Shown piece after piece: positions 23,340 through 35,325 of a stretch of DNA of 60,000 nucleotides. Under the pieces are notes generated by a model, which saw nothing but the letters and a program-made list of their open reading frames with translations, made no database searches and had not been told where the DNA came from. This stretch comes from Cristatella mucedo (lineage: Eukaryota; Bryozoa; Phylactolaemata; Cristatellidae). The stretch is from contig WPIO01000016.1 in assembly GCA_009760855.2 (NCBI GenBank), positions 1,819,001-1,879,000 of the forward strand, read 5' to 3'. Position numbers and translations under genes: made by a program. Each line of letters begins with the position of its first letter. Positions within the stretch are counted from its first letter, which is position 1.

Positions 23340-24365
23340 GTGTAATGGGCCGGGCTTGAGCAGTTAAAAGGACTTTGAGTTGTGTGCCCGTTTCGTGTAA
23401 CGCTAAACCCAGCACTAGAGCGTTCGCCAGCTCAGATAAAAAAATCTACCACTGTTCCGCTCGGTGCCTGAACGCGTTAGGTAGCATACCGTGCTGCGAA
23501 GCGCTAGGTCGCTAACCGGTTCAGCGATTAGACGCTGCGTCTACTTGATCGTCTGCTTCTGCTGCTGCGAATCACTTTTGAGCAACGGCCGACGGACCGA
23601 CCGAGCCAGGTATGCTCAATCATGTGATGTGACCTCTCACACCCGGAAGCAGGATGTCGTGGAATCACGCAATAGCGAATAGTATCCAGGCTGTTGGAAA
23701 CAATGAGCAGTTACTTTTTGAGTTTCTTGACATGTCCCCACGTGAGCGCGGCTGTTGTAGCCAAGCATTTACCTTGGCGCTCGTGCTGCAACTTTGGTAG
23801 GACCCCAAGATGACGATCATTCAGGGGGTGCTCTCACTTGTGCTTGTATACTCAGCTCCGACCGGACGTATTGTTCCTGTTGCCAGCTTTTCCGGCTTGT
23901 AGTTTCTGGCTAATAATTTGTTTGCTGACCATTAGCAATTATAGCACGGTCCTCAGTGGTTGAAGCTCATTTGTAGGGCGAAAATAAAATTTATTGTGTG
24001 TGTGTGTGTGTGTGTGCAGGTGTATGTGTGTGTGTGTGGTGCCTCAAGAGAACTTCTGTCTGTAGAGAGTCTCCATCCAGGTTCTTCACGCATGCTTGAG
24101 CCCTCGATCTCGGGGTCGTCTGCTGGTTAGGGTCTGTCCTGCTGTGCCCACTCAGAGGCGTTGAGCAGATCACGAATGCTTAGTTTGAAACCATGTCACG
24201 ATAATCTGAACGATAGAAAGTGGCAGTGGACTCAAATCGTCTCGGAGTCAAGCGGATGTAAAGCCAAGCTGTCAAGTCAAGGAAGCCGCTGTCGCGCTTC
24301 TGATGCTGCTGCTGCGCGTGTTGCATTCATCCTGCTGATGCTGCTGCTCGCGTCTGTTTTTCAAG
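22790..24365 (+). other. Presumed intron 1 of profilin 2
   Basis: No exon or element is recognised. Two (GT)n microsatellites occur at 23308-23342 and 23994-24040. The first 130 bp resemble the corresponding intron of profilin 1, and a CTCAGAGGCGTTGAGCAGAT segment near 24150 matches 4610-4630 upstream of profilin 1. Confidence 0.4.
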
Positions 24366-24378
24366 GTGAACAGCGAGA

Positions 24379-25112
24379 ATGAGCTGGAACGCGTACGTCG
24401 ATAACCTGATTGGTCAGAGCGGAGGACACCTCAGCAAAGGTTGCATCATCGGCTTGGAAGGTGGCGTGTGGACACCGGGTGCCGAAGTAAGTCGCTGCTG
24501 CTGCTGCCGCTCGTTTACGGCGCGTCTGCTTGGCACTTTGGCTCTGCGAGTACATCGCCATCGTATTACAAGGCAGTCTATCCAACCCTGCATTGTGCTT
24601 TGCTTGAGCTTGACATGTAGCCATGGCGAGGCGCCCGCGTCTTTTTTCTTAGGCGAACTTGCTGCAAGTGTCGGCCGCTGAAGCATCGGCCGTTGGAAAG
24701 GTGATGAAAACGAAGAATTCCACCGAGGTTCAGCAGCAGTTTGCCGCGAGCGGCATAACTCTGGAAGGCCAGAAATACATGTTCATTCGAGATATGCAAT
24801 TGGACGGACGTTGCGTCGTTGGAAAGAAAGCCGGCTTTGGTGCCGTCACACTCCAGAGTACTAAGACAGGTCAGTGTGGTGGTGGCAGCAGCTCTGCAGA
24901 GCTCGGCTCAGAGCGACACGTGTTGCAGTCCCCGTGTTGCCCGAGGGTTTCAGGCACCCGTTTGCGTTGTCGCTGGGTCGCTGTTCCTCCACTTAGAGCA
25001 TTTCAAGTGAGACGGTGCTGCTTCATGTCTTCTTCATGCCCGGAAGTGCTATTTGGTTGCATGGCTAAGAATGCCTGGAGTGGCTTCTCCAACTCGTGCA
25101 TGAATAGTGATG

Positions 25113-25200
<88 letters not shown>

Positions 25201-25419
25201 CTTGCTGTGATCGGCTGTGCTGTCGCCTGCGCTGTAATGCCACTTGACGTGCCTGGCGATGTCGCTGGTGTCGCCCCTCGGCACGCATCGGTCTAATTCG
25301 GTCGCTTCACTTTCGTTGTAGCCGTGGTGATAGGGTTTACGCCCGAAGGCAAGGAACAACGTGCTGCTACGAATGCCGTTAACACTATAGCCGAATACCT
25401 TGAAAAGTCAAACTACTAG
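24379..25419 (+). CDS. Profilin 2 (three coding exons)
   Basis: This second actin-monomer-binding profilin has coding exons 24379-24486, 24653-24869 and 25322-25419, with GTAAGT and GTCAGT donors and TTAG/GTAG acceptors. The middle exon is 217 bp and the last coding exon is 98 bp including the stop, exactly as in profilin 1, and intron phases match. The product is 140 residues beginning MSWNAYVDN, with Trp3 and Tyr6 conserved, and has the same SGITLEGQ..FIRDM core and an IAEYLEKSNY end. N-terminal residues 12-40 and the C-terminus differ most from profilin 1, suggesting divergence after duplication. The intact frame argues for function. Its last intron contains an 85-bp (CT)n tract. Confidence 0.93.
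25114..25198. repeat. (CT)n microsatellite in profilin 2 last intron
   Basis: About 42 CT units lie 120 bp upstream of the acceptor used for the last coding exon. Being pyrimidine-only on the coding strand, it could act as an extended polypyrimidine/PTB-binding tract. Profilin 1 lacks it. Confidence 0.95.
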
Positions 25420-26173
25420 TCGCTGTAACTTGAGAGAAAGAGATTACATCACGTGCAAGCCACGACATTTTGCTGTCACTTTTTCTCGTGTAGTTGCTGG
25501 GGGGTGCAGCCGCAGCAGTCCTGCGCGCAGAGCTCGCTCAACGGCCGTTCTTGCCCATTTGGGCAAAAGGGCAGTATGTTGCAGAGGGGGAGAACAAAAA
25601 TGGCTGGCGTTCAACAGAGTCATCGCGTGAACCCGTTGCGTGCGCACCGCGAACAGTTGCTGCTTCTGCATTTCTGTCCACTTGCTTCTCGGCCTCCTGC
25701 TTCTCTGCTCACTCTGCCGATGAGTGGGCTCGCTCTCCTTCCTTGGCTCGGTGCTAAGCAGACGGCTACGCTGCCAAACGACCGCCTGCCCTCGATCGCT
25801 TCCTGTCTCAATCCTGGTCCTGTCCTAGTCCTGATGACAGCAGTCACTGCTGACCGCCGATTCACCTGCCAGTCAGCTCGCTCCGATGCCGTTGCCGCTT
25901 GATTGAGCCATTTCTCGTGCTGCATTCTGCCTCGTGGCGCCTCTGCCAAGCGATCGGTATCGGGTCCTTGAGAGAACAGAGCCTTGGTCTGCCTGGTTGA
26001 GTCAAGAGTGGGATCCTACTGGCACCTGACGACTCAACGGCTTTGATCGAATTAGGTCTCGACTGCCGTCGCTGGTTGCCAAGCTTTAGCTTTGTCCACA
26101 AAGCAGCCTGCAGTCGGCATGCATGAGTCGGTGGTTTGCTCTTTCCTTTGCCTTGCCCAGCTGCAGCAATAAA
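25420..26173 (+). other. Profilin 2 3' UTR with poly(A) signal
   Basis: No further exon is seen. The AATAAA at 26168-26173 is the first good polyadenylation hexamer after the stop and would give a 3' UTR of about 750 nt, similar to the length inferred for profilin 1. Confidence 0.5.
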
Positions 26174-26179
26174 CAATGG

Positions 26180-27150
26180 TAAAGGAAGTGCATCTTACTG
26201 TTGTTGAGTGCTGAACACGTGAGAAATGAAAGCTTTACAAGGTTTTCGAGCTGATCTGTGTTATCCTTGAACATGTACTTCAGTCCATAGAGGAGCAAGG
26301 CCAGGTGCAAGTGTGAGCAGGCACACAGGTCTGATGCGACCTGATGCTCCCCCCCCCCCCAGTTACAACGTGGGGGTTGGATGTTGTGGGGCATGACATA
26401 GGTCTAGTGTGCATTTGCTGGCAGTATGTAAGCTTTAATGCTTTTATCAGTTAGGGCCAAATTGCCGGAACAAAGCTGACACTAATCCTACTGTTCGTGA
26501 GGTGCTGCACTTTCATGAGAGCTTATTGCTAGTCCCAGGTAGAATGGTCAACTCAGGTTACCTACTGAGCACGTTATGTGAACAGACACTCCTAGTGCAC
26601 AAGATTAAGACAACCTTTGTTCCATTAAGCTTTATCGAAATGGAGAAAAAAGTAAGTTACAATCCCACTTGTGATATGGTTCGAGACCGTAAATTACCAT
26701 TATCTTGATTAAAGAGGTTTGTTCCTCCACCCTAGCGAGCCGTGGCAGCTCAAGGTCGATCTGCGTATGAGACAAATCCAGGCGTAACGTTTCTTGGGGA
26801 ACCCACTGCTTAGTCGGTCGGAGTAGCTGAGCGACCAATGGAACAATCACTTAGTCTGGTCTGGTACCTGAGCAACGTTGCCGAACTCTAGCAATGCCTG
26901 GCCCCCACCGACGGCTATGAATGCCGGAGCGTAGCCCTTCGAAGACGTCGGCCATTTTTCGAGCACTACTGGGGTTTGCCACTAATGGAAACGTTCTGTT
27001 TACGCACATTTTTCCGACTAACGCGAGCCCGACAGAAATGTAAACGTATAGCATATATATGTAGATGTTTAAAGTTAGCATCAAGCTATGCGGACGTCAG
27101 TTCAAATCGGCTAACGCCATCGCGTTGCGACAAACATTCGCAGACGCGAA
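26180..27150. other. Intergenic sequence, nothing recognised
   Basis: Only short unsupported open frames are present; there is a C-run at 26348-26359. No repeat family from elsewhere in the window was recognised. Confidence 0.4.
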
Positions 27151-27154
27151 TGAG

Positions 27155-27440
27155 AGGCCCGGTCGGTACCCATGCTCTCTGCCGGCTGCGGCCGCAGAGA
27201 AGTAGGAGCAAAGTATCATACCACTCGCTTTTTCGGAATCTAACTGTTTACCTATACCTCGTACAAACCTCAAATCGTTTGGAGACCGTGCCTTTAGTTC
27301 GTACGCTCCCAAAGCCTAGAACTCACTCCCGAGTTCCGCGACGAAATCTCCTGACTTGTCCACATTAAAAAAGAAACTAAAAACGCATCTATTTGTGATA
27401 GCATTTAGTGAGTCCTTGCGATTCGTCCTTTACGTGCTCA
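27155..27440 (+). mobile_element. LINE A 3' fragment
   Basis: It reads as the C-terminal reverse-transcriptase region and start of the 3' UTR of LINE A in plus orientation (ACCACTCGCTTTTTCGGAAT, GGAGACCGTGCCTTTAGTTCGTACGCTCCCAAAGCCTAGAACTC). It is truncated at both ends. Confidence 0.75.
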
Positions 27441-28089
27441 TGCGTGCTGGCACTGTGCACCCTAGGTGGTAGTGGTTACTTTTCGTTTGCTTATTATATT
27501 TTGATATTCTCTAAGCGGCAGGTACGCGATACCACACTGAACACCGAAGTGGGTTCAAAGACGTTTATTCACACGGATGCCAAACCGGGCCAGTATGCGA
27601 CTGCCCTCCTGGCGTCCTCGACCTCACTTCCCGGCCTTTGGCGCCCGTTACTTATACACCCTTGTCGTAAGTCACAACAGGCCTTAAGCCAACGATAGTG
27701 TCATAATCTCAAAATAGCCACACTTATCTTTCAGAAGTATAAAGAATGGCCTCTATTCTATGAACTGGATAGTGGTAAGTTTTAAATCAGCTAATTTCCG
27801 ATGCGCAAGATGACGAATTTGCGGCTCGTGATTCGCATTTAGTCACACAAAGCAGCAAATAAATCGTAATTAATGCGTCGCGTTCACTTAGAAGTCATAA
27901 GAAAGTGACCGCTCAAAGGCGCTCAGATTTTAAGTTTTATGTTCTAGATGTGTGACTTTTTATTGCAAATCCCCTTCTTCAAGAAGCCTCTAAACGTGGC
28001 CTTCAATAATGTTTTCGTTATACTGCCTTTGGTAACGACGTCCACAGTCCTGTATATCCTGGTGACGACTCTCGCCTCGCTCCTCTGAG
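27441..28089. other. Intergenic sequence, nothing recognised
   Basis: There is no supported gene. A stretch near 27530-27600 resembles retroelement pol sequence only loosely, and I do not call it. Confidence 0.35.
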
Positions 28090-28290
28090 TAAGCTCCCAC
28101 GGTCTAAATAAATAAATAAATACCAGCTGATTTATCAGCCTCCTTTTGTATAGCGACAGAAGAGCCTTTACGACCATCACCACCGCTTTCAGTGGCGATA
28201 AGGGATCGCCCGCCGCAGGATTCGATCCCACGACCTCGGGGCCGAGGTCGTGAAAAGCAACCGCCTTACCTAGTGTGCCATTACGGTCTC
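28090..28290 (-). mobile_element. SINE-1 copy
   Basis: In minus orientation it has a (TAAA)n end (28107-28122), the tail AGCTGATTTATCAGCCTCCTTTTGTATAGCGACAGAAGAGCC, the GCCACTG stem, a B box (complement of GGATTCGATCCC) and the ACGACCTCGG hairpin. It is well preserved. Confidence 0.85.
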
Positions 28291-28579
28291 TTTGAATTGT
28301 TCAAGTTGAGCATCAAGGATATGGACTTTAAAGTGCATTCTGCAACCAATCTTGGCATCGTTCCATATGAATGCCTAAAGCAGCAGCTCATAGTTTGCAG
28401 CCGCGTGTTTGACTAGCGTGCATCGTGCATCGCTGCGAACGTACAGAGTGGCCATTTGCCGCTCTATCCGTCCTGTTGCAGCGTTCTCGGCGAGTTCCTC
28501 TCGAGCTCTACGATCCTCAAAATCTATCGTCTGGCGAAGACACGTGGCCTTGACCTTAAGCAGCCTTGACTTGTGCTCC

Positions 28580-29137
28580 CAACTGCTGTGGAATGACATC
28601 CTTTTCTACTTCAAGGTCTTGTCGCTCACTTTTAGGTCATTTCACTCTTTGGCTCCAGCCTATCTCTCAGATCTACTCCTCCACCAGGCCAAGCATCGTA
28701 CCACCCGCTTTTCGTAATACAACAGTTTACCACTACCTCGTACAAACCTCAAATCCTTTGGAGACCGTGCATTCAGCTCGTATGCTCCCAAAGCCTGGAA
28801 TTCCCTCCCGACCTGCATCAGAACATCCCATGACCTGACCACATTTAAAAATAACTTAAAAACACACTTATTTAGGACAGCATTTAGCGGGTCCCTGTGA
28901 TTCGTCCTTGATGTGCTTATGCGTGCTGACACTGTGCATGCTGCCACTAACCACATTTGCATGCTGACCCTGTGCATGTCACCCCTAACCATATTATTCA
29001 TTTTGTTTGTTTTTCAAGCATGATTTTACATACTATTCAATTGCATATCACTTTGCAGCAAATGTAAAGCGCCTAGAAAGAGATTAAGTTCTCTGAGGGC
29101 GCTTTATCAAGTGCAATATTATTATTATTATTATTAA
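28580..29137 (+). mobile_element. LINE A 3' fragment, complete tail
   Basis: It runs from the reverse-transcriptase C-terminus (TCCTTTTCTACTTCAAGGTCTTGTCGCTCACTTTTAGG) through the 3' UTR to the AAAGCGCCTAGAAAGAGATTAAGTTCTCTGAGGGCGCTTTATCAAGTGCAAT hairpin and the (ATT)n terminus at 29121-29137. It is directly followed by LINE B. Confidence 0.85.
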
Positions 29138-30290
29138 GGGTCACCTGTGGAGTCCCTCAAGGGTCTGCACTCGGTCCCTTGCTGTTCTCCATTTATACAC
29201 GACCTCTGGGAAAAGTGATTAAGGCCCATGGAATAGGATATCACTTTAATGCTGACGATACTCAGTTGTATTTGTCATTTAAACCGTCAGAATCTGCTGC
29301 AGCAACTGAGAAACTGAATGCTTGCCTTGCCGATATTCGATCCTGGATGTCGGTAAACTTCCTGAAATTAAATGACGATAAAACCGAACTGCTGCTCACA
29401 GGACACCCTAAACGTGTGGCTGGATTAAAAGGCTTTGCTGTTCTAGTAGGTGATGCTATTGTGCGACCTTCACCACGTGCTCGTAATCTAGGTGTCGTAT
29501 TCGACAGCTGCCTCAATTTCAAAAGCTTCATTCAGAAGACTGCCTCTACAGCTAGCCATCACATCCGATCCCTATCCAAGATTAGGAGCTGTCTCCCACA
29601 GTGGCTTGTAAAAAATCTAGCTAGCTCTTTAGTTCTGTCTCGGCTTGATTATTGTAATTCCCTTTTGGCTGGGCTGCCAAAGAAAGCTATTATGTCACTA
29701 CAGCGGACTATGAATATGGCTGCAAGGCTGGTCTTCAAGTCCCAGCGGTTTGAGCACGTGTCTCCATTGCTGAAAGAGCTAGGATGGTTGCCGGTTGAGC
29801 AAAGGATACAGAGCAAAGTTCTTACGCTGACCCACAAGGCCTGCCACGGCTTGGCTCCTTCGTACCTAGCTGAACTGCTGCACCAGTTTCAGCCTGTCCG
29901 TGCCCTCAGGTCCTGTGTGGACAATCAATTAGCTGTCCCATTCCTCCGCTTAAAGACAGTTGGCGACAGAAGCTTTAGCTCTGCAGGTCCTAGACTGTGG
30001 AACTCGCTTCCACAATTCTTGCGCAACGACAACTACTCTCCTACTGCCGACTATGGCACATCCTTTTCAGCGGTCCTGAGCTGCTACTTCTATGCTACTC
30101 ACTACCTCACCTGCTCTCCTGACTCTGCTATGCTTGCCACTTTCTCTTTGTTGCGTGAGACGAAGTCTGGTGGGTACCGAATGCGTACCGAAAGCCGCTT
30201 AGGCTGTGAGTTCGCTATACAAAACTCTCCTGCGTAACACCCACATAGTCTTTATGACTTTGTGGAGTTACAGACGGAGATACAAATACA
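29138..30290 (+). mobile_element. LINE B (CR1/L2-like), 5'-truncated, 352-codon frame
   Basis: The best-preserved LINE B copy opens within the reverse transcriptase just before a [10 protein letters not shown]-type motif. An uninterrupted frame of 352 codons (29179-30237) contains the [14 protein letters not shown] catalytic motif (the YADD Tyr is replaced by Asn), the [10 protein letters not shown] thumb entry, [18 protein letters not shown], and a C-terminal [15 protein letters not shown] segment. The 3' UTR ends in a CACATAGTC..GACTTTGTGGAG hairpin near 30240-30270. Truncation and the motif change make it incapable of autonomous transposition. Confidence 0.85.
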
Positions 30291-30299
30291 AGTTAGAGA

Positions 30300-31250
30300 A
30301 CCTAACCTTTTTCTAGGCATTTTACAAATGTTCTAAGGGAAGCATGATCGAATGGTTAGTGGTAGGAGTCTCAAAGTCAGCAAGCGTAACATTGTTACAG
30401 ATGCCATGCACAGGATCAGCACGCAAATATGGTTAGTGGCAGCATGCAAGCACAGTGTCAGCATGCATAACCACGCAAAACAAGCAAAGGAGGAATCGCG
30501 TGGACCCACTAAATGCTACGATACATAGATAGCTTTTAGATTCTTTTTAAATATCGCCAAGTAAGAGGATGTCGTGACATCAGTTGAGGCTTTGAGAGCA
30601 CACGAACAAAAGGCACGATTTTCAAACGATTTAAGATTCGTACGAAGTGCACCTAAGTGATTGATTCCGAAAAGCGGATGGCACGATGCCTAGCCTGGTG
30701 GGTGAGTATATCTGATAGGTAGGCTAGAGCCAAAGAATGAAGGAACCTAAATGTGAGTGACAGAACCTTGAAGATGATACACTGCTTGACTGGGAGCCAG
30801 TGCAGGTCGGGGAGAAGTTGTGTGATGTGGCAACTGCGCCGCTCACAACAGACAAGCCTAGCTGCAGAGTTTTGCACCAGCTGTAAGCGCCTGAGTGCAC
30901 AGACCGGTAGGCCGGCAAGCAGTGAGTTGCAGAAGTCAAGACGGGATGTCGCAAATGCATGGATTTTCAAGATGTAGTATCCCTGTTTGTGCAAGCCCGA
31001 ATTTGAGTAATGTTGTATAGCTGAGAACATGCAGATTTGGCTGTGGAGCTGACGTGGTCGTCTCATCAACGGTCACTTTGGAGCAGGATTTCTAGATTTC
31101 GTGCAGATACAGCAGTTGATATGTTGGCAGAGCTGATTCTGAGCGTGAACCCTTTCCAATTTCTGAATCGCTCTTGGTTTGCCCATAGCCAGTAAGTTCG
31201 TTTTATTGTCATTCAATTTCAGAGTGTTTGCCGCCATCCATGTGCTGATG
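30300..31250 (-). mobile_element. LINE A fragment, decayed
   Basis: This is a minus-strand copy covering the 3' UTR and the C-terminal reverse-transcriptase region up to the LNDNKTNLLAMGKP segment near 31190-31220. The [16 protein letters not shown] and SAARLVCCERRSC segments near 30830-30945 are readable. It is interrupted by stops and small deletions. Confidence 0.8.
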
Positions 31251-31259
31251 TCATCGATG

Positions 31260-32500
31260 CATGACAGGATTCGACGCACTGGAGGAATCGCTGTAAAGAA
31301 TCAGAGCCGAGGTACATCTGAGAGGTACATCAGCATGGAAGTGAAAGGTGGCAGCGACCTGGGCAGCCCCTCTATTCCCACTCCCCCCGACAGTTATGAA
31401 CGAGGCAATCGTGTCCGAATTCTGCTCGATGAGCGACCGCCGACTTCCGGCTGAATTGTGCACTAACATTTTCATACCTGTTACTTCATTCATTCGTTAC
31501 GAATTTATGGTTTTGGCTCCGCTCGAAGATCGAAGATCTTGCCGCGGGCCTCGCCTCTCGCCAGATGAAAATCGTGGCTGCATCTACCGCTGCCTGCATC
31601 TACCGCTGTAGGCCACGTGTAAATTTTGTCATTCCCGAGTAGCCCAGGGCGCGGCGGCGGCTAAGGCGCCGGCGGCGGCTGAGGCGCCGGCGGCGATGGT
31701 AGCTGAGGCGGCGGTGGCCGAGACAGCGGTGGCGACTGAGGCGGCGGCGGCGGCGGCGGCGTTGCGTGCGCCTGCGGCTTCCGCCGCGGTAATTAGCGTA
31801 GCGCCCGGACACTTAATGTACGCGCCTCATCTGTGGCCAGTAGTTACGCCATTGGTGCGGAGCAGCGTCGGGCCACTAACGTGTGCTATATTTCTTGATG
31901 TCTGCCGCGATTCATCGAGCTCTCCTATATGTACGCGTTGAGAGAAATAAAGACGGAGTCTCGTCGACCGCTCACGTTCGCGCTGCTGCGTCTCTGCAAG
32001 ACTCCACACGAGCGGCCGCCGCAGCCGCCGGATCCGCTGTAATTCAACCGCGGCGGCGGCGGCGGCGGCGCCGCTCGCGGGGGTTTCCCTTAAAAGTTGC
32101 CTTCCCGCTCCTTCCCTCGGCTCGAGCGCGCGTACTGCTGAGGCAATCTCGAGCGCGCGCGAGCGTAAACGCTGAGGCGGCGAGCTTTCGAGCGCTGCGT
32201 TCATCTCCAATCGGAGCGACGTCGGCGGCGCCTCGCAGCTCGCGGAGCTCAGGTCACCTGACCAAGGACCGGTCACCTGACCGCCGGAGGGCAAACGGCG
32301 CCCTGCCTGCTCGGACGGAGAGGCGTGGCCCAAGTCGCCCAAAGTCTTTTTCGGCTCCCAGCGCTCCCTACTCTGCGGGAGAACGCCTCGCTGTACTCGC
32401 TCTGTATTTCGAAATCATTGGCAATACAATCGCGATGCTGATTGAATTTCGCGCGCGAGCGTTAAGAGATCGCGTGCACTTCTCGAAGAAGCCGCTGCTG
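31260..32500. other. GC-rich CpG-island-like region, no supported gene
   Basis: Ala-rich GCGGCGGCG repeats (31650-31770 and 32050-32075) give long open frames on both strands with no domain. An AATAAA occurs at 31947-31952. The region ends in a TATA-containing promoter-like element. Confidence 0.4.
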
Positions 32501-32507
32501 GACGTCG

Positions 32508-32545
32508 TATAAAAAGGCACGCGACGCGCGACCTGCAGTCGAAAC
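32508..32545 (+). promoter_or_regulatory. Candidate TATA-box core promoter
   Basis: A strong TATA box, GTATAAAAAGGC (TATAAAAAG at 32509-32517), is followed about 20-25 bp later by an initiator-like TGCAGTC (about 32532-32538). It sits at the downstream edge of a CpG-rich block. No downstream coding exon is recognised, so the transcript is unknown; a retroelement promoter is an alternative. Confidence 0.35.
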
Positions 32546-32754
32546 GGCTACACCCCCATTGTGGGCCCGATAACTGTACTGCCGCCAAAGGATTCTTCGA
32601 GAGAATCTGTTGCTGAAGTATTAGACTTTGCAGTTTGTGCATAGATTCAGCTAGTTCTATTAATCACCTTCCGCCACTTTTGATCGCCCATCAACTCGCT
32701 TGGGAGTCGCTGACACTGAAATGTATGGTCTAGATCCTATCTTTTGATAATAAT

Positions 32755-33250
32755 ACTAAAAATAATAATACAGTTCATAAAGCGCCCTCAGAGAACTCAA
32801 TCTCTTTCTAGGCGCTTTACATTTGCTGCAAAGGAAACACGACCGAATGGTGAGTGGAAATATCGTGTTTGATAAACAACATGAATAACATGGTCAGGGG
32901 GACAAGCTCCGGGTCAGCATGCAAGTATGGTTAGTGGCAGCATGCACAGTGTCAGCACGCATTAGCACATCAAGGACGAATCACACGGACCCACTAAATG
33001 CCGTCATAAATAGATGCGTTTTAAGTTTCCTTTTAAATGTGTACAAGTCAGGAGATGTCGTGACGCAAGTCGGGAGTGAGTTCCAGGCTTTGGGAGCATA
33101 CGAACTGCTGGAGCCAAAGAATGAGGGGACCTGAAAATGAACGACATTGACCTTGAAGTCGATCCGCTGCTTGACTGGTAGCCAGTGCAGGTCGGCGAGA
33201 AGTGGTGTGACGTGGCAACTGCCACGCTCACGACAGACAAGCCTAGCTGC
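32755..33250 (-). mobile_element. LINE A 3' fragment
   Basis: This minus-orientation copy starts with (AAT)n and the AGAGAACTCAATCTCTTTCTAGGCGCTTTACATTTGCTGC hairpin and proceeds through the UTR into the C-terminal reverse-transcriptase region (TTGACTGGTAGCCAGTGCAGGTCGGCGAGAAGTGG). It shares its inner boundary with the oppositely oriented fragment that follows. Confidence 0.8.
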
Positions 33251-33289
33251 AGAGATTGTCTTAGACTATCTGATGATGATAGGATAATT

Positions 33290-34380
33290 GTTGATTTAGA
33301 TTATCTTAGAGTAGGGCTTGATGAAAGCATCGATGTTAACGGCCAATGTCCGTCCGATAGGAGTCTTTAAAGTACGAATACCACAGGATTCTTTGCTTGG
33401 GCCACTTCTTTTCACGATTTATACTCTCCCTCTCGCCGGTATAACAGATAAGTGCTGTCTAGGCTTCAACTTGTATGCACACGAGGCGCAGTTGCACCTG
33501 CGCTTTCATACCTCCTTTCATGCCTCTTTCAGTACATCGAACTCTCTCAACAACCCGTATGCTGCACGTACGACTGCCTTTCACTCTTAGGTGGCTGGAA
33601 GCGTTCTTCAATTGAAAGATGACGAAACCAACCTTAAAACTGTCGGGAAACACACCGAGTCAAAAATGGAAAACCTATTTCTAAAAACGGGCTCGGCCAG
33701 CATATCTCCTGCTGCATTGGCACGCAATCTTAAACTCGTGCTCAAAAGTAAGCCATCACCAGAAAACCACATCAGCTACGCAATCAAGTTGACCTTCGGG
33801 CCTGCTTATACAGCGGCAATACACTATGCAATAAGGCGCTTACTGTTGGTGCGTGAAAAACTAGGCAGAAATCTCCGCCCGTCGCAAACATCGCAGATGC
33901 CAAATTGCACTAATTCATACTAACCTGCACTGGCTCCAAATGAAGCGGCGTATTGAAGGTTTTGTCATTCACTTTTAGGTGCCTTCATTCTCTGGCTCCA
34001 GCCTTCCTATCAGAACTGCTCCCCAGCCAGACTAGGCATCGTAACACCCGCTCTTCTGACGTATGAATCCGAAAGCCTTCAGTTCGTGTGCTCCGAAAGC
34101 CCGGAACTCACTACCGATTGACATCACGACATCGCCTGACTTGATGAAATGTGTCTATGCATCAGAACTAAATCTCAAATCAGGCTAGGCATCGTCCCAC
34201 CCACTTTTTCTGACTCAGTCGTTTAGCTGAGCCGGTAACTGGCCTCAAATTTATTGGAGACCGCACCTATTGTCCACAGGCTCCGAAAGCCGGGAACTCA
34301 CTCTCAACGAAATTCCTTGTCACGACTAAATTTAAAAAGAAAAAAACGCACCTGTTCTTAATAGCGTATTTTGGCTCCGC
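33290..34380 (+). mobile_element. LINE A fragment, strongly decayed
   Basis: Plus-strand reverse-transcriptase pieces are visible: IDVNGQCPSD near 33330, PQDSLLGPLLFTIYTLPLAG near 33390-33445, a GFNLYAHEAQLHLRF segment where YADD has decayed, and LKDDETNLKTVGK near 33610-33650. Two overlapping C-terminal/3' UTR segments end near 34380. No frame is intact. Confidence 0.75.
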
Positions 34381-35325
34381 GTGGTAAATCATCAGTTGTC
34401 GTCAAAAGTACTTTCCCAAACTTTTCGTCAGAACCTGGTATATTCTACAGAATGGCAAATTTGGTACCCAGCGAACTGAAATTTGAAATCCAAGCTTTTA
34501 TTGACTAGTTATAACGGATGCCAGGTTATCACTACTTGCGGTGTCACAAGTATAGCTGCACATGACCCCAAAATCCTTGAACTTGACTTTTGAAGATGCA
34601 TGCAAAGTTGACATGTCAAACACGTTTTTATTTTCTTTTTAAATACGGCACCCGTTAGAACCAAGTGTCCTGCATCTTTTGAGGCCATTGCCATATTTCT
34701 AAAGTACATGATATTGAATCTTTTGATTTTACCTAAAAACCCCTTTTATCAAAGGGCCGGGAATAACGTGACCTTGACTCTTACAGGTCTTCAGAAGGTC
34801 AACACGACAGCTGCGGTTACATCAAAAGGTTGCTAATTTTGCACTTGTTGTTTGCGCCAATTTGATTTCCAATCTTTTCATTGAAATTTGAGGAATTTCA
34901 ATAAATGTGCTGTGAGAAGGAAAAATCTCAATATGGCGGGGCATAACTCCCAACCAGTCGGCCATATTTTTGACCATTCTCCCTTTGAGCTAAACGGCAG
35001 CGCTCGCGGCGGGGAGTTGAGAGCCGAGCTTCGATAAAATTCTCATTGCTTGTCTTTGTCTTAGGGGGACAGCGCCCACTTCCAAACAATTGGTCTTCTA
35101 CGGCCGTATTTAGCTTTACAGCCAATCGTCCGGCGTGAGTCCGAGACTCAGAGAAATTCCCACTGGCAGCCACTACGACGTCGCATAAAACAAATAGCAC
35201 TTCCGTGCGACTCGGCGGCCAACAGCGAACTGCACCCATCAATGAGAAGTTGAAGTTAAAAAGAAAAGATAAGTTTATTTAACAGCCCAACACAAGTACA
35301 TAAATGTATGTGTATATGTAATCAT
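34381..35325. other. Intergenic sequence, nothing recognised
   Basis: No gene or repeat family known from the rest of the window is recognisable here. Confidence 0.35.

Noticed and set aside
31860-32640. A solo LTR (AATAAA and TATA box present)
   Set aside because: No TG...CA ends, target duplication or second copy could be found, and the signal order does not fit an LTR.
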